A stretch of 8,315 nucleotides of DNA from Acidimicrobiaceae bacterium. Lineage in GTDB: Bacteria; Actinomycetota; Acidimicrobiia; Acidimicrobiales; MedAcidi-G1. Location: the NCBI GenBank assembly GCA_002713545.1, contig PATJ01000012.1:34346-42660 (forward strand), in the 5' to 3' direction. The notes beneath the pieces were generated by a model. It saw nothing but the letters and a program-made list of their open reading frames with translations. It did no database searches and was not told the origin of the DNA. Of this stretch, positions 1 through 6,448 are shown piece after piece. Position 1 is the stretch's first letter, and every line of letters begins with the position of its first letter. A program made the translations under genes and the position numbers.

Positions 1-1167
1 GATCAATACGGATTATTTGCACGCCTTATTCCAGAGTGGGAGTCTTGCCGTTCAAAACCTCAGCGAAATGCCTATCACATGTTCACAGTTGATAGGCATC
101 TGCTAGAAACAGTTTCAGTGGCTGCGGGATTAACAGAATCTGTAGCTCGACCAGACCTACTAGTTCTGGGTGCTTTACTCCATGACATTGGAAAGGGTTA
201 CCCAGGTGACCATACGGAAGTGGGAATGGAGTTGGTGCAGAGCATTACTGAAAGGATGGGCTATGAAAATAAAGATGTGGAATTATTGGTTGGTATGGTC
301 GAACATCACCTTCTTTTACCAGATGTAGCTACGAGGCGCGATCTTGATGATGATGGAACAATTAAATCTGTTGCAAGAGCCGTAAAAAACCTTTCTCTTC
401 TTTCTCTTTTAGATGCACTAACCGAAGCTGATTCTATTTCGACAGGATCTTCCGCCTGGAGTGCTTGGAAAGCTGGACTTGTTAGAGAACTCGTGGCGCG
501 TGTGCGTCATGTTCTAGCTGGTGGTGATGTCGATGATGTGGTTGAAGTCACTTTCCCTAATCAAAAACAAATTGATGAGATGCTTTCTGGAAAAGAAGTT
601 TTCTCAGGTAACCAATTTGAATTAACAGTGATCACCAATGATCGACCTGGTGTATTCTCAAAAATTGCAGGAGTTTTAGCACTAAATGGACTGGATGTAA
701 TAGGAGCAGATGCCTACTCTGATTCCGGGAGAGCTTTATCTATTTTTTCAGTGGCTGAAAAATCCTATGAGCTTCCAAAATGGGAAGAGATTTCACAACA
801 AGTGCGACTTGCACTAGAAGGTCGACTGGCTTTAGCAGCTCGGATTGGTGAACGTTCGAGGATTTATACTTCGGTTTCTACTAATGCAAGACCCTTTGAA
901 CCGAGAGTTGAAGTAGATAATTTCACGTCCGATTTCGCAACAGTTTTAGAAGTAAGTTGTCCTGATGGAGTTGGGATTCTCTATCGTATTACACGAGCTT
1001 TCGCTGAGCTTGATTTAAACATAGTTAGAGCTCGAGTTCAGACTCTTGGTTCAGATGTTGTCGACGCATTTTATGTACTTGACGCGAATGGTAGAAAAAT
1101 CGAAGACCCAGATCACCTCAGTGAAATTGAATTAGCAGTTTTGCGGTGGATAACGACTGATTTATAA
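1..1167 (+). CDS. glnD: GlnD, PII uridylyl-/adenylyltransferase, C-terminal part (5' end outside window)
   Basis: C-terminal 388 residues of the bifunctional nitrogen-sensing enzyme that adds a nucleotide to PII protein (GlnB/GlnK) and removes it again according to glutamine level. The frame is open from base 1, and the codons before the first internal ATG (base 79) already give family sequence (RLIPEWE, then PQRNAYH), so the gene begins upstream and that ATG is not its start. The HD phosphohydrolase domain holds H33 and the LLHDIGKG motif (H61, D62 of this fragment) followed by the GDHTEVG histidine; in the family it removes the nucleotide. Two ACT domains follow, at about 205-275 (ELTVITNDRPGVF) and 313-385 (VLEVSCPDGVGIL); they sense glutamine. 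The nucleotidyltransferase domain should lie upstream. In actinobacteria such as Corynebacterium GlnD adenylylates GlnK, so AMP rather than UMP may be used here; that is inference. No PII gene is in the window. Confidence 0.95.
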   Translation, partial: DQYGLFARLIPEWESCRSKPQRNAYHMFTVDRHLLETVSVAAGLTESVARPDLLVLGALLHDIGKGYPGDHTEVGMELVQSITERMGYENKDVELLVGMVEHHLLLPDVATRRDLDDDGTIKSVARAVKNLSLLSLLDALTEADSISTGSSAWSAWKAGLVRELVARVRHVLAGGDVDDVVEVTFPNQKQIDEMLSGKEVFSGNQFELTVITNDRPGVFSKIAGVLALNGLDVIGADAYSDSGRALSIFSVAEKSYELPKWEEISQQVRLALEGRLALAARIGERSRIYTSVSTNARPFEPRVEVDNFTSDFATVLEVSCPDGVGILYRITRAFAELDLNIVRARVQTLGSDVVDAFYVLDANGRKIEDPDHLSEIELAVLRWITTDL

Positions 1168-1199
1168 ATTTTTAATGTGACGAATTGCTCTTATTGCCC

Positions 1200-1205
1200 T
1201 ACCTT
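1200..1205 (+). promoter_or_regulatory. Candidate -10 box of a leaderless promoter for the Nudix gene
   Basis: TACCTT fits TANNNT and ends six bases before ATG 1212, which would put the transcription start on the A of the start codon. TGTGAC at 1176-1181 is a weak -35 candidate with an 18-bp spacer. No purine-rich Shine-Dalgarno precedes the ATG. Read-through from glnD is also possible, as the gap is only 44 bp and holds no terminator. Confidence 0.4.
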
Positions 1206-1211
1206 AGTTGT

Positions 1212-1910
1212 ATGCCTGAAACACCTCCAGAAATAGTTAGCAAACAGGATCTATTGAGATGGGCGGAAACCATTGCAGGTATTGCTCGAACAGGACTTGG
1301 ATTCACTGAAGTGTTGTACGAGCAAGAACGATACGAAGAGATTTTAAAAGTAGCTGCAGATATAAAGCAACGTGCTGAAGGTGACGGTTTAGTCTCTGAT
1401 GAATTATATGAAAGTTGGCGTGATTCGGTAATTGAAGGAACACCAGGTTATGTGACACCAAAAGTGACTGTTGGTGCTGTTGTTGGAAATGATGACGGAG
1501 AAATATTGCTGATTCAAAGAGCAGATTCAGGAAGGTGGCTTTACCCAACCGGTTGGGCTGATGTCGGATATTCAGCTTCGGAGGTAGTTGTTAAGGAAGT
1601 GGCAGAAGAGACCGGTATCGAATGTGAAGTTATTAAACCTATTTCTATCCTTGATGGTATGAGGCTGGGCTTCACTGGAATACCTCTCTATTCACTTGTT
1701 TTTCTTTGTCGAAAGACTGGAGGAACCTTAAAACCCCATCCACTGGAGTGTAAAGATGTTGGGTTTTTCAGTGAGGAGTCACTGCCTGAAGGAACAGTTT
1801 CTCCTCAACGTTGGGCATCCCACGCATTCGCGGCGATTCGAGGCGAAAACGTGGAAGTAATGTTCGATAGGCCACGTGAGCCTGTTTGGTTAGATCAAAC
1901 CGATCTCTAG
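1212..1910 (+). CDS. Nudix hydrolase with N-terminal helical domain (ADP-ribose/CDP-choline pyrophosphatase-like)
   Basis: A 232-residue protein. About residues 1-70 form a charged helical region resembling the N-terminal domain of YjhB-type Nudix proteins (Nudix_N_2); the Nudix fold runs from about residue 85. The Nudix box is at 114-136. The metal-binding core is intact (E129, E132, E133, then TGI), but two consensus positions differ: Y120 stands where the GES glutamate usually is, and K128 replaces the arginine of REUXEE. Relatives hydrolyse nucleoside diphosphates linked to another group, such as ADP-ribose, NDP-sugars or CDP-alcohols; the substrate cannot be read here. ATG 1212 is preferred over the upstream in-frame TTG at 1185, because the TTG adds nine residues unlike the family, and TACCTT lies six bases before the ATG, as expected for a leaderless start. 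There is no Shine-Dalgarno. The 3' end converges on the PAC2 gene with 10 bp between stops. Confidence 0.88.
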   Translation: MPETPPEIVSKQDLLRWAETIAGIARTGLGFTEVLYEQERYEEILKVAADIKQRAEGDGLVSDELYESWRDSVIEGTPGYVTPKVTVGAVVGNDDGEILLIQRADSGRWLYPTGWADVGYSASEVVVKEVAEETGIECEVIKPISILDGMRLGFTGIPLYSLVFLCRKTGGTLKPHPLECKDVGFFSEESLPEGTVSPQRWASHAFAAIRGENVEVMFDRPREPVWLDQTDL

Positions 1911-1920
1911 CTTCTGATAC

Positions 1921-2796
1921 CTATATCTGTCCGGTCTGATTTCTAAGAAAATCCTCAACTTCGCTAACTAGAAGCTCAGGGTTGCTGTCTTCCTCGTTGA
2001 CTTCTGAGTTGTGGTCAAAATCTTCTTCAAGTTGATTTACATATTCAGCCGTATCCATGTCTTCTGCGACCAGCTCATTTATTTGTCTTTCGTAGGCTGC
2101 AGATGCTATTTCTAAATCGGTGCAGGAAATTCCTATTTCAAGGACATCCGCTAGTCTTTCAACCAATGCAAGGGCAGCTTTCGGGGAGTGGGCTCCTGAA
2201 ACATAGGAAGGAACGCCAGCCCATAGTGACATACTAGGAATTTCTTTTTCACGTAGAACACTATTTATAACTCCGACTATCCCTGTTGGTCCTTCATATG
2301 TGGAGAGAGGAAGATTCAGTCTCTTTGCTAATTCAGAATCATCAGAAGATCCAAAAACTTTCACAGGTCTGCTATGGGGAATATCAGTTAGGAGTGAACC
2401 TAGAGTTACCACCATGTGACTTTCGATTAGCGAAGTAACCTCTATCACTTGTTCTGTAAATGTCCGCCAGCGAAGTTGTGGTTCATGTCCGACAATGATT
2501 ACCAGATCGTGTTTGGAGTCAAACATTTTAGCTATAAGTATTTCTGTCGCTGGCCAGATTATTTCGCGATGTTCATCGGGTATTTCTATTACAGGACGAG
2601 AAATAGTGAAGTCAAAAAACTCCTCTGACTCAATTGCTCCTACTTTTATTGCGCTAAAACGATCTTGGAAGTATTTCACTGCAGTTGTGGCAGCTTCACC
2701 TGCGTCGTTCCAACCTTCGAACGCAGTTATTATCACGGGGTTGTTTAGTTCGTTTAGAAGTTCTTTGTTAGTCCATTTGATAAATTTTGAAGCCAT
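1921..2796 (-). CDS. PAC2-family protein (proteasome assembly chaperone 2 homologue)
   Basis: A 291-residue protein of the PAC2 family, shared by archaea, eukaryotes (proteasome assembly chaperones) and actinobacteria. Family motifs are FEGWNDAGEA at 26-35, YEGPTGIVGVIN at about 167-178, and GVPSYVSGAHSPKAAL at 194-209. The C-terminus (about 246-289) is strongly acidic, with YVNQLEED and a final FLRNQ-type helix as in actinobacterial members. No signal peptide or membrane segment is seen, so it should be cytoplasmic. The bacterial role is unsettled; a link to the actinobacterial proteasome is plausible by homology but no proteasome gene is present here. The start ATG lacks a Shine-Dalgarno and has TAGCAT eight bases upstream, so the mRNA may be leaderless. 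It faces the Nudix gene tail to tail and is divergent from the GNAT gene across 66 bp. Confidence 0.93.
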   Translation of the reverse strand: MASKFIKWTNKELLNELNNPVIITAFEGWNDAGEAATTAVKYFQDRFSAIKVGAIESEEFFDFTISRPVIEIPDEHREIIWPATEILIAKMFDSKHDLVIIVGHEPQLRWRTFTEQVIEVTSLIESHMVVTLGSLLTDIPHSRPVKVFGSSDDSELAKRLNLPLSTYEGPTGIVGVINSVLREKEIPSMSLWAGVPSYVSGAHSPKAALALVERLADVLEIGISCTDLEIASAAYERQINELVAEDMDTAEYVNQLEEDFDHNSEVNEEDSNPELLVSEVEDFLRNQTGQI

Positions 2797-2804
2797 TCAA
2801 ACGG

Positions 2805-2810
2805 ATGCTA
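2805..2810 (-). promoter_or_regulatory. Candidate -10 box of a near-leaderless promoter for the PAC2 gene
   Basis: Read on the minus strand this is TAGCAT, fitting TANNNT, with eight bases between it and ATG 2796. That spacing predicts a 5' leader of about 0-2 bases. No convincing -35 is visible; the expected position falls in the CG-rich palindrome at 2823-2832. Confidence 0.42.
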
Positions 2811-2822
2811 TCGGATATGCGC

Positions 2823-2832
2823 TCGCGCGCGA
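2823..2832. promoter_or_regulatory. Perfect palindrome TCGCGCGCGA in the divergent promoter region (possible operator)
   Basis: A 10-bp perfect inverted repeat made almost only of CG steps in an otherwise AT-rich region. Its centre (2827/2828) is within about 2 bp of the midpoint between the two -10 candidates (2805-2810 minus, 2849-2854 plus), so it covers where both -35 regions would lie. A bound regulator could control both genes. No regulator gene is nearby, so the operator role is inference. Confidence 0.3.
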
Positions 2833-2848
2833 CCCAAGATTTGTAATC

Positions 2849-2854
2849 TAAACT
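2849..2854 (+). promoter_or_regulatory. Candidate -10 box of a near-leaderless promoter for the GNAT gene
   Basis: TAAACT fits TANNNT and is followed by eight bases and then ATG 2863, the same geometry as the PAC2 promoter on the other strand. There is no Shine-Dalgarno before the ATG and no recognisable -35. Confidence 0.42.
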
Positions 2855-2862
2855 TATATCGG

Positions 2863-3303
2863 ATGATTGAAAAAAATATTGAAGTAAAAGAAATAGCGAA
2901 AGTTGACGACAAACTTATTGAGGCTATGAAACGGTTGGTCCCGCAGCTATCAAACTCTAGCTCCCCTCCAGATCGTTTTGCTTTGGAAGGGATAGTTGCT
3001 TCTGATTCTTCAATACTGTTGGCTGCTTTTATTGATGGAGAAATTGTTGGTTCATTAACTTTGGTTATTTTTAGTATTCCAACTGGTAAAAGGGCTTGGA
3101 TTGAAGACGTTGTTGTTGACGAAAAATGTCGAAATAAAGGGGTTGGAGAAGTTTTAAATAAAGACGCAATAAACATTGCTCGACAGCGTGGTGTTAAAAC
3201 CGTCGATTTGACTTCGCGTCCATCTCGTCAATCTGCAAATCGTCTTTATAATCGTTTGGGTTTCATTCAAAGAGAAACAAATATCTACAGATTTGAAATA
3301 TAA
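2863..3303 (+). CDS. GNAT-family N-acetyltransferase
   Basis: A 146-residue single-domain acetyltransferase that moves an acetyl group from acetyl-CoA to an amine. The core is clear: beta4 at about 79-85 (WIEDVVV), the acetyl-CoA pyrophosphate loop R90-N-K-G-V-G95 (R/Q-x-x-G-x-G/A), and the motif B region near 120-134 (PSRQSANRLYNRLGF). This closing motif with TVDLTSRPSR is shared by a set of small bacterial GNAT proteins of unknown substrate. The protein is cytoplasmic, with no signal peptide. The ATG opens directly after a promoter-like TAAACT, with no Shine-Dalgarno. It is probably transcribed alone, since a palindrome with a T-run follows the stop codon. The acceptor substrate cannot be predicted. 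Confidence 0.9.
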   Translation: MIEKNIEVKEIAKVDDKLIEAMKRLVPQLSNSSSPPDRFALEGIVASDSSILLAAFIDGEIVGSLTLVIFSIPTGKRAWIEDVVVDEKCRNKGVGEVLNKDAINIARQRGVKTVDLTSRPSRQSANRLYNRLGFIQRETNIYRFEI

Positions 3304-3305
3304 AG

Positions 3306-3323
3306 AAAATCTTAAGATTTTTT
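3306..3323 (+). terminator. Perfect 16-bp palindrome plus T-run after the GNAT gene, possible weak terminator
   Basis: AAAATCTTAAGATTTT (3306-3321) is a perfect inverted repeat starting two bases after the GNAT stop codon and running into six Ts (3318-3323). The position suits an intrinsic terminator and the T-run fits, but the stem has only one G:C pair and would be unstable, so it may be a weak terminator or a protein-binding site. Confidence 0.38.
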
Positions 3324-3383
3324 CAATTAGCTGACTTGGGAAGCTTTGTGCCAGTGGGTGTAGTTTTTGTGAAGGGAATTATT

Positions 3384-3389
3384 AAGGGG
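3384..3389 (+). promoter_or_regulatory. Shine-Dalgarno AAGGGG for the MscR-like gene
   Basis: AAGGGG lies seven bases before ATG 3397 and four before the in-frame GTG at 3394, which supports the ATG. This contrasts with the Nudix, PAC2 and GNAT genes, which lack such a site. The 93-bp gap upstream (3304-3396) should contain the operon promoter; TTGGGA (3336-3341) and TAGTTT (3361-3366) are a poor candidate pair, with a 19-bp spacer. Confidence 0.65.
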
Positions 3390-3396
3390 CTGCGTG

Positions 3397-4479
3397 ATGG
3401 CACATCAAGTAAAAGGGGTTATCGCTGGAAAGAAAGGGGAACCTGTTTCAATTGAGATGATTGAGGTTCCAAATCCGGGCCCAGGAGAGGTGTTGATTGA
3501 CGTAAAAGCTTGCGGAGTATGTCATACGGATTTGCATTATCGAGAAGGAGCTATCAATGATGACTTCCCTTTTCTGTTGGGTCATGAAGCCGCCGGATTT
3601 GTAGAAGAAGTTGGTGAAGGTGTTGATGACTTAGCTTCAGGAGACTTTGTAATTTTAAACTGGCGAGCTGTATGTGGGCATTGCAGATCTTGTCGAAGGG
3701 GGCGACCATGGAACTGTTTTGCAACTCATAATGCAACACAGAAAATGAAATTTGATGGCAAAGAACTCTCCCCGGCTTTAGGGATTGGAGCGTTTGCGGA
3801 GAAAACTCTTGTTGCAGCAGGACAAGCTACAAAGGTGAATCCTGAAGCTAAACCGGAAGTCGCTGGGCTTATAGGTTGCGGAGTGATGGCTGGTTTAGGA
3901 GCCGCTATGAATACTGGGCAAGTTAGTCGTGGAGATTCAGTTGCGGTTTTTGGTTGCGGAGGTGTTGGTGATGCAGCAATTGAAGGTTCGCGTTTAGCCG
4001 GAGCTCACACCATAATTGCGGTTGACATAGATCCGACAAAACTTGAGTGGGCTAAAAAATTTGGGGCTACGCATGTTATTGATTCATCAAAAGTTGATCC
4101 AGTTGATGCTATTAGAGAAATAACAGATGGCAATGGAGTTGATGTAGCAATAGAAGCTATCGGTCTCCCTGTTACTTATGAACAAGCTTTTTATTCTCGT
4201 GACCTTGCTGGAACAGTCGTATTAGTTGGGGTTCCAAATCCCGAAATGAAAATTGAACTTCCTATGATTGAAATTTTTGGTAGAGGCGGAACTTTAAAAT
4301 CTTCTTGGTATGGAGATTGCCTACCTTCACGAGATTTTCCTATGCTTATCGATCTTTACTTGCAAGGACGTCTTGAGCTTGATCTTTTTGTTTCAGAAAC
4401 AATTAGTTTGAACGAAGTAGAAGAAGCTTTTCACAAAATGGAACGTGGAGAGGTTCTTCGTTCTGTGGTCATACTGTAG
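3397..4479 (+). CDS. mscR: S-(hydroxymethyl)mycothiol dehydrogenase-like zinc alcohol dehydrogenase
   Basis: A 360-residue class III-type zinc alcohol dehydrogenase. It closely resembles mycothiol-dependent formaldehyde dehydrogenase (MscR/AdhE2), which oxidises S-hydroxymethylmycothiol to S-formylmycothiol with NAD+ and can also reduce S-nitrosomycothiol. Catalytic zinc ligands are C42 (ACGVCHTD), H63-E64 (GHE) and C161 (GCGVMAG). The structural zinc site is C93, C96, C99 and C107. The Rossmann loop is G186-C-G-G-V-G191, and D210 at the end of the next strand favours NAD over NADP. Further family segments are [17 protein letters not shown] and the SSWYGDCLP stretch. All key residues are present. 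ATG 3397 has a good Shine-Dalgarno; GTG 3394 is the alternative. It heads five co-oriented genes, with the next start 12 nt after its stop. The S-formylmycothiol hydrolase often paired with it is absent, so another alcohol substrate remains possible. Confidence 0.9.
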   Translation: MAHQVKGVIAGKKGEPVSIEMIEVPNPGPGEVLIDVKACGVCHTDLHYREGAINDDFPFLLGHEAAGFVEEVGEGVDDLASGDFVILNWRAVCGHCRSCRRGRPWNCFATHNATQKMKFDGKELSPALGIGAFAEKTLVAAGQATKVNPEAKPEVAGLIGCGVMAGLGAAMNTGQVSRGDSVAVFGCGGVGDAAIEGSRLAGAHTIIAVDIDPTKLEWAKKFGATHVIDSSKVDPVDAIREITDGNGVDVAIEAIGLPVTYEQAFYSRDLAGTVVLVGVPNPEMKIELPMIEIFGRGGTLKSSWYGDCLPSRDFPMLIDLYLQGRLELDLFVSETISLNEVEEAFHKMERGEVLRSVVIL

Positions 4480-4491
4480 TCATAAATCAAA

Positions 4492-5472
4492 GTGCGTTGG
4501 TTAATTGTTGGTCATGGAAAGATAACTGCGAATTTTATAGAGGCCGCGCGCGGAATAGGTCATGAGATTGTCGCTGTTGCAGGAAGAAATGTTGAAAGAG
4601 TTTCAATATATGCAAACAAAAATGAAATAGAGAAATCTGGAGAAGATTTGCTTCTTCTGTCAGAAGGAGTGGATGCTGCGTATATAGCAACACCTCACAC
4701 TGAACACTGCAACGGAGCTATAACTCTTCTAGACAACGGGGTGCCTGTTCTTTGTGAGAAACCTTTGGCTGTAAATCTCAGACAAGTCGAACAGATGGTT
4801 AATGCAGCGAAAGAAAGCAATACTTTTCTGATGGAAGCAATGTGGACTAGGCACCTACCAATTTATGAAGAAATCATTGATTGGATTAAGAAGGGTCTAA
4901 TCGGTGAACCAAAACTTATTGACGCTTCGTTGGGTTTCAATGCGCCCTATGAACCAGAATCACGTTTATGGAACCCACAACTTGCCGGAGGAAGTCTCTT
5001 AGATGTCGGTATTTATCCACTAACCCTTGCACATTTGATATATGAAAATAATCCAGAAAACATTTCTGCATTAGCTGAACTCTCGCCAGACGGTGTAGAT
5101 GCGCATGTATCTATGTCATTGCAATATCAAAATTCGGCTCTAGCAAAACTTGGATCTGCCATCAATCTATCTCTACCCAACAGTGCATTTATTTTAGGAG
5201 AATCAGGTTTTATCGAAATACCTGATTTTTGGTGCGCGCAGAAAGCTTTTGTTTCACAAGGCTCGGCGAAAAGAGAAAGTCTTAGTCCTCATGATATAAA
5301 TGGATTCGAATATCAAATCCGCGAAGTGGATAGATGCTTATCAGAAAGGTTGATGCAGAGTCCAAAAGTTTCCTGGGAGTGTTCCCTTTCGATGATGCAA
5401 TTAATGGATAACATCCGTTCTCAAATTGGTGTTATTTATCCAGTAGATAGAGAAGGGCATGATGGAGTATAG
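4492..5472 (+). CDS. Gfo/Idh/MocA-family NAD(P)-dependent oxidoreductase (dihydrodiol dehydrogenase-like)
   Basis: A 326-residue, two-domain sugar/polyol-type oxidoreductase. The N-terminal Rossmann domain opens at once with LIVGHGKI (G7-x-G9), followed by AGR at 30-32, where the arginine suggests NADP(H). The EKP catalytic motif is at 89-91 with K90. MEAMWTRHLP at 114-123 is typical of the dimeric dihydrodiol dehydrogenase branch, which oxidises trans-dihydrodiols or pyranoses. AGGSLLDVGIYP at 165-176 supplies the conserved D171 and Y175 of the C-terminal sheet domain. The length is normal and no signal peptide is present. The start is GTG, chosen because it places the nucleotide-binding strand at the extreme N-terminus as usual in the family. 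No Shine-Dalgarno is visible, so translation may be coupled to the MscR-like gene 12 nt upstream. A CCGCGCGCGG palindrome lies at 4544-4553. The exact sugar or diol substrate is unknown. Confidence 0.92.
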   Translation: MRWLIVGHGKITANFIEAARGIGHEIVAVAGRNVERVSIYANKNEIEKSGEDLLLLSEGVDAAYIATPHTEHCNGAITLLDNGVPVLCEKPLAVNLRQVEQMVNAAKESNTFLMEAMWTRHLPIYEEIIDWIKKGLIGEPKLIDASLGFNAPYEPESRLWNPQLAGGSLLDVGIYPLTLAHLIYENNPENISALAELSPDGVDAHVSMSLQYQNSALAKLGSAINLSLPNSAFILGESGFIEIPDFWCAQKAFVSQGSAKRESLSPHDINGFEYQIREVDRCLSERLMQSPKVSWECSLSMMQLMDNIRSQIGVIYPVDREGHDGV

Positions 5473-6448
5473 GGAGATACCGGGAATTCGAATTCCCTTA
5501 TCGCAAATCATTCAAGGCGCCACAACTCTTTTCGGTGATGAAACTGTTTCTCATTGGGAAAATTTGCTTGATGATGTGATGGCCTCAGGAATTAATTCTT
5601 TCGATACAGGTCTTGTGTACGCAGATCAGGATGGTACTTGTGATGAACGGTTGGGAAGATGGATTAATGCTCGCAATGTTCGCGACAAAGTCATTGTCAT
5701 TGGTAAAGGGTGCCATCCTGCGCCCCCTAATTGGGAAAAGTCTCGTGTTTTACCAGAATGTGTTGGAGTAGATATAGAAAAAACATTGGACCGTATGGGA
5801 ACTGACCGTTTGGATCTTTGGCTTTTTCATCGTGATAATGAAGAAGTCCCACTCGATGAACTTGTGGACGCAGCAGATAAGCAAGTTGCAGCCGGTTTAA
5901 TTGATGCATGGGGAGTCTCCAACTGGAGTATTAAACGATTTTCAAATGCTATAGAAGCGTCAGAGAAAAATTCTTGGGTGAAACCAGAAGCTTTCAGTCC
6001 TCACTTATCTTTGGTTACTCAGGAACAACCCCCATGGGAAGCTGTGACGAGTATTGCGGGAAATAGAGCAGAAGATGACAGGGAATGGTTAAAAGAGAAT
6101 CAGATTCCAGTTTTGGCGTGGTCAACTTTAGCAGGTGGCTATTTAACCTCTTCAATAGACTCTGAATCCATACAGAATCCAAATTCCCTTTTAATGGCGG
6201 AGACAGCTCGTTGTTACCACTCAGAGGTGAACTGGTTGAGACGTGAACGTGCGACAGAGTTAGCTGTAAAGAAGGACTGCACACTTGAACAGATAGCAGT
6301 TTCTTGGGTTCTGCATGCAGATTTTCCAACACATGCGCTATGTGCTTCACGTAGCAAGACAGAGGCTTTTCATAACGTAGCTGCCGCTGACATAAAACTT
6401 TCTAAAAGTGAAAGAGTTTGGTTGGAAAGCGGTGAGATTATTGAATGA
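5462..6448 (+). CDS. Aldo/keto reductase
   Basis: A 328-residue TIM-barrel oxidoreductase that interconverts carbonyls and alcohols with NADP(H). The catalytic tetrad is complete: D48 (SFDTGLVY), Y53, K82 (VIGKGCHP) and H123 (LWLFHRD). Later landmarks are WGVSNW (about 154-159) and LAWSTLAGGYL in the cofactor region; the C-terminus carries the usual cofactor-site strand and helices. Family members of this shape often sit beside Gfo/Idh oxidoreductases in sugar or polyol catabolic loci, as here. Two start codons are adjacent, ATG 5459 and ATG 5462; AGAAGGG at 5451-5457 spaces better to 5462. Either start overlaps the end of the Gfo/Idh gene (11 or 14 nt), indicating translational coupling. A perfect 16-bp palindrome covers 5482-5497, only about 20 nt into the gene. 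Substrate unknown. Confidence 0.91.
   Translation: MEYREIPGIRIPLSQIIQGATTLFGDETVSHWENLLDDVMASGINSFDTGLVYADQDGTCDERLGRWINARNVRDKVIVIGKGCHPAPPNWEKSRVLPECVGVDIEKTLDRMGTDRLDLWLFHRDNEEVPLDELVDAADKQVAAGLIDAWGVSNWSIKRFSNAIEASEKNSWVKPEAFSPHLSLVTQEQPPWEAVTSIAGNRAEDDREWLKENQIPVLAWSTLAGGYLTSSIDSESIQNPNSLLMAETARCYHSEVNWLRRERATELAVKKDCTLEQIAVSWVLHADFPTHALCASRSKTEAFHNVAAADIKLSKSERVWLESGEIIE
5482..5497. repeat. Perfect 16-bp palindrome GGGAATTCGAATTCCC inside the aldo/keto reductase 5' end
   Basis: The sequence equals its own reverse complement over 16 bases and covers roughly codons 7-12 of the gene (encoding GIRIP). In RNA it could fold as a 6-bp stem with a UCGA loop close to the ribosome footprint; as DNA it could bind a dimeric protein. 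It contains two EcoRI-type GAATTC sites. Confidence 0.55.

Larger units (their letters stand above)
2809..2864. repeat. 8-bp direct repeat TATCGGAT flanking the divergent promoters
   Basis: TATCGGAT occurs at 2809-2816 and again at 2857-2864, 48 bp apart and in the same orientation. The first copy overlaps the PAC2 -10 candidate, and the second overlaps the GNAT start codon. A further CGGAT lies at 2802-2806. The copies bracket the CG palindrome. They may be binding sites or coincidence. Confidence 0.35.

Noticed and set aside
79..1167. A separate short gene starting at ATG 79
   Set aside because: The same frame is open to base 1 and already encodes GlnD family sequence there, so the ATG is internal.
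1160..1169. ATTTATAAAT palindrome at the glnD stop codon as a terminator
   Set aside because: It is only A/T pairs, ten bases long with no real stem, so it is expected often in AT-rich DNA.
2495..2851. Plus-strand open frame of 118 codons opposite the PAC2 gene
   Set aside because: It has no recognisable domain, lies antisense to a clear PAC2 gene and has low-complexity Ser/Ile-rich content typical of a shadow frame.
2808..3176. Minus-strand open frame of 122 codons across the GNAT gene and divergent promoter
   Set aside because: The GNAT protein on the other strand has clear motifs, and this frame has none.
6015..6350. Minus-strand open frame of 111 codons inside the aldo/keto reductase gene
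   Set aside because: The coding strand carries a complete reductase; this frame has no protein-like features.
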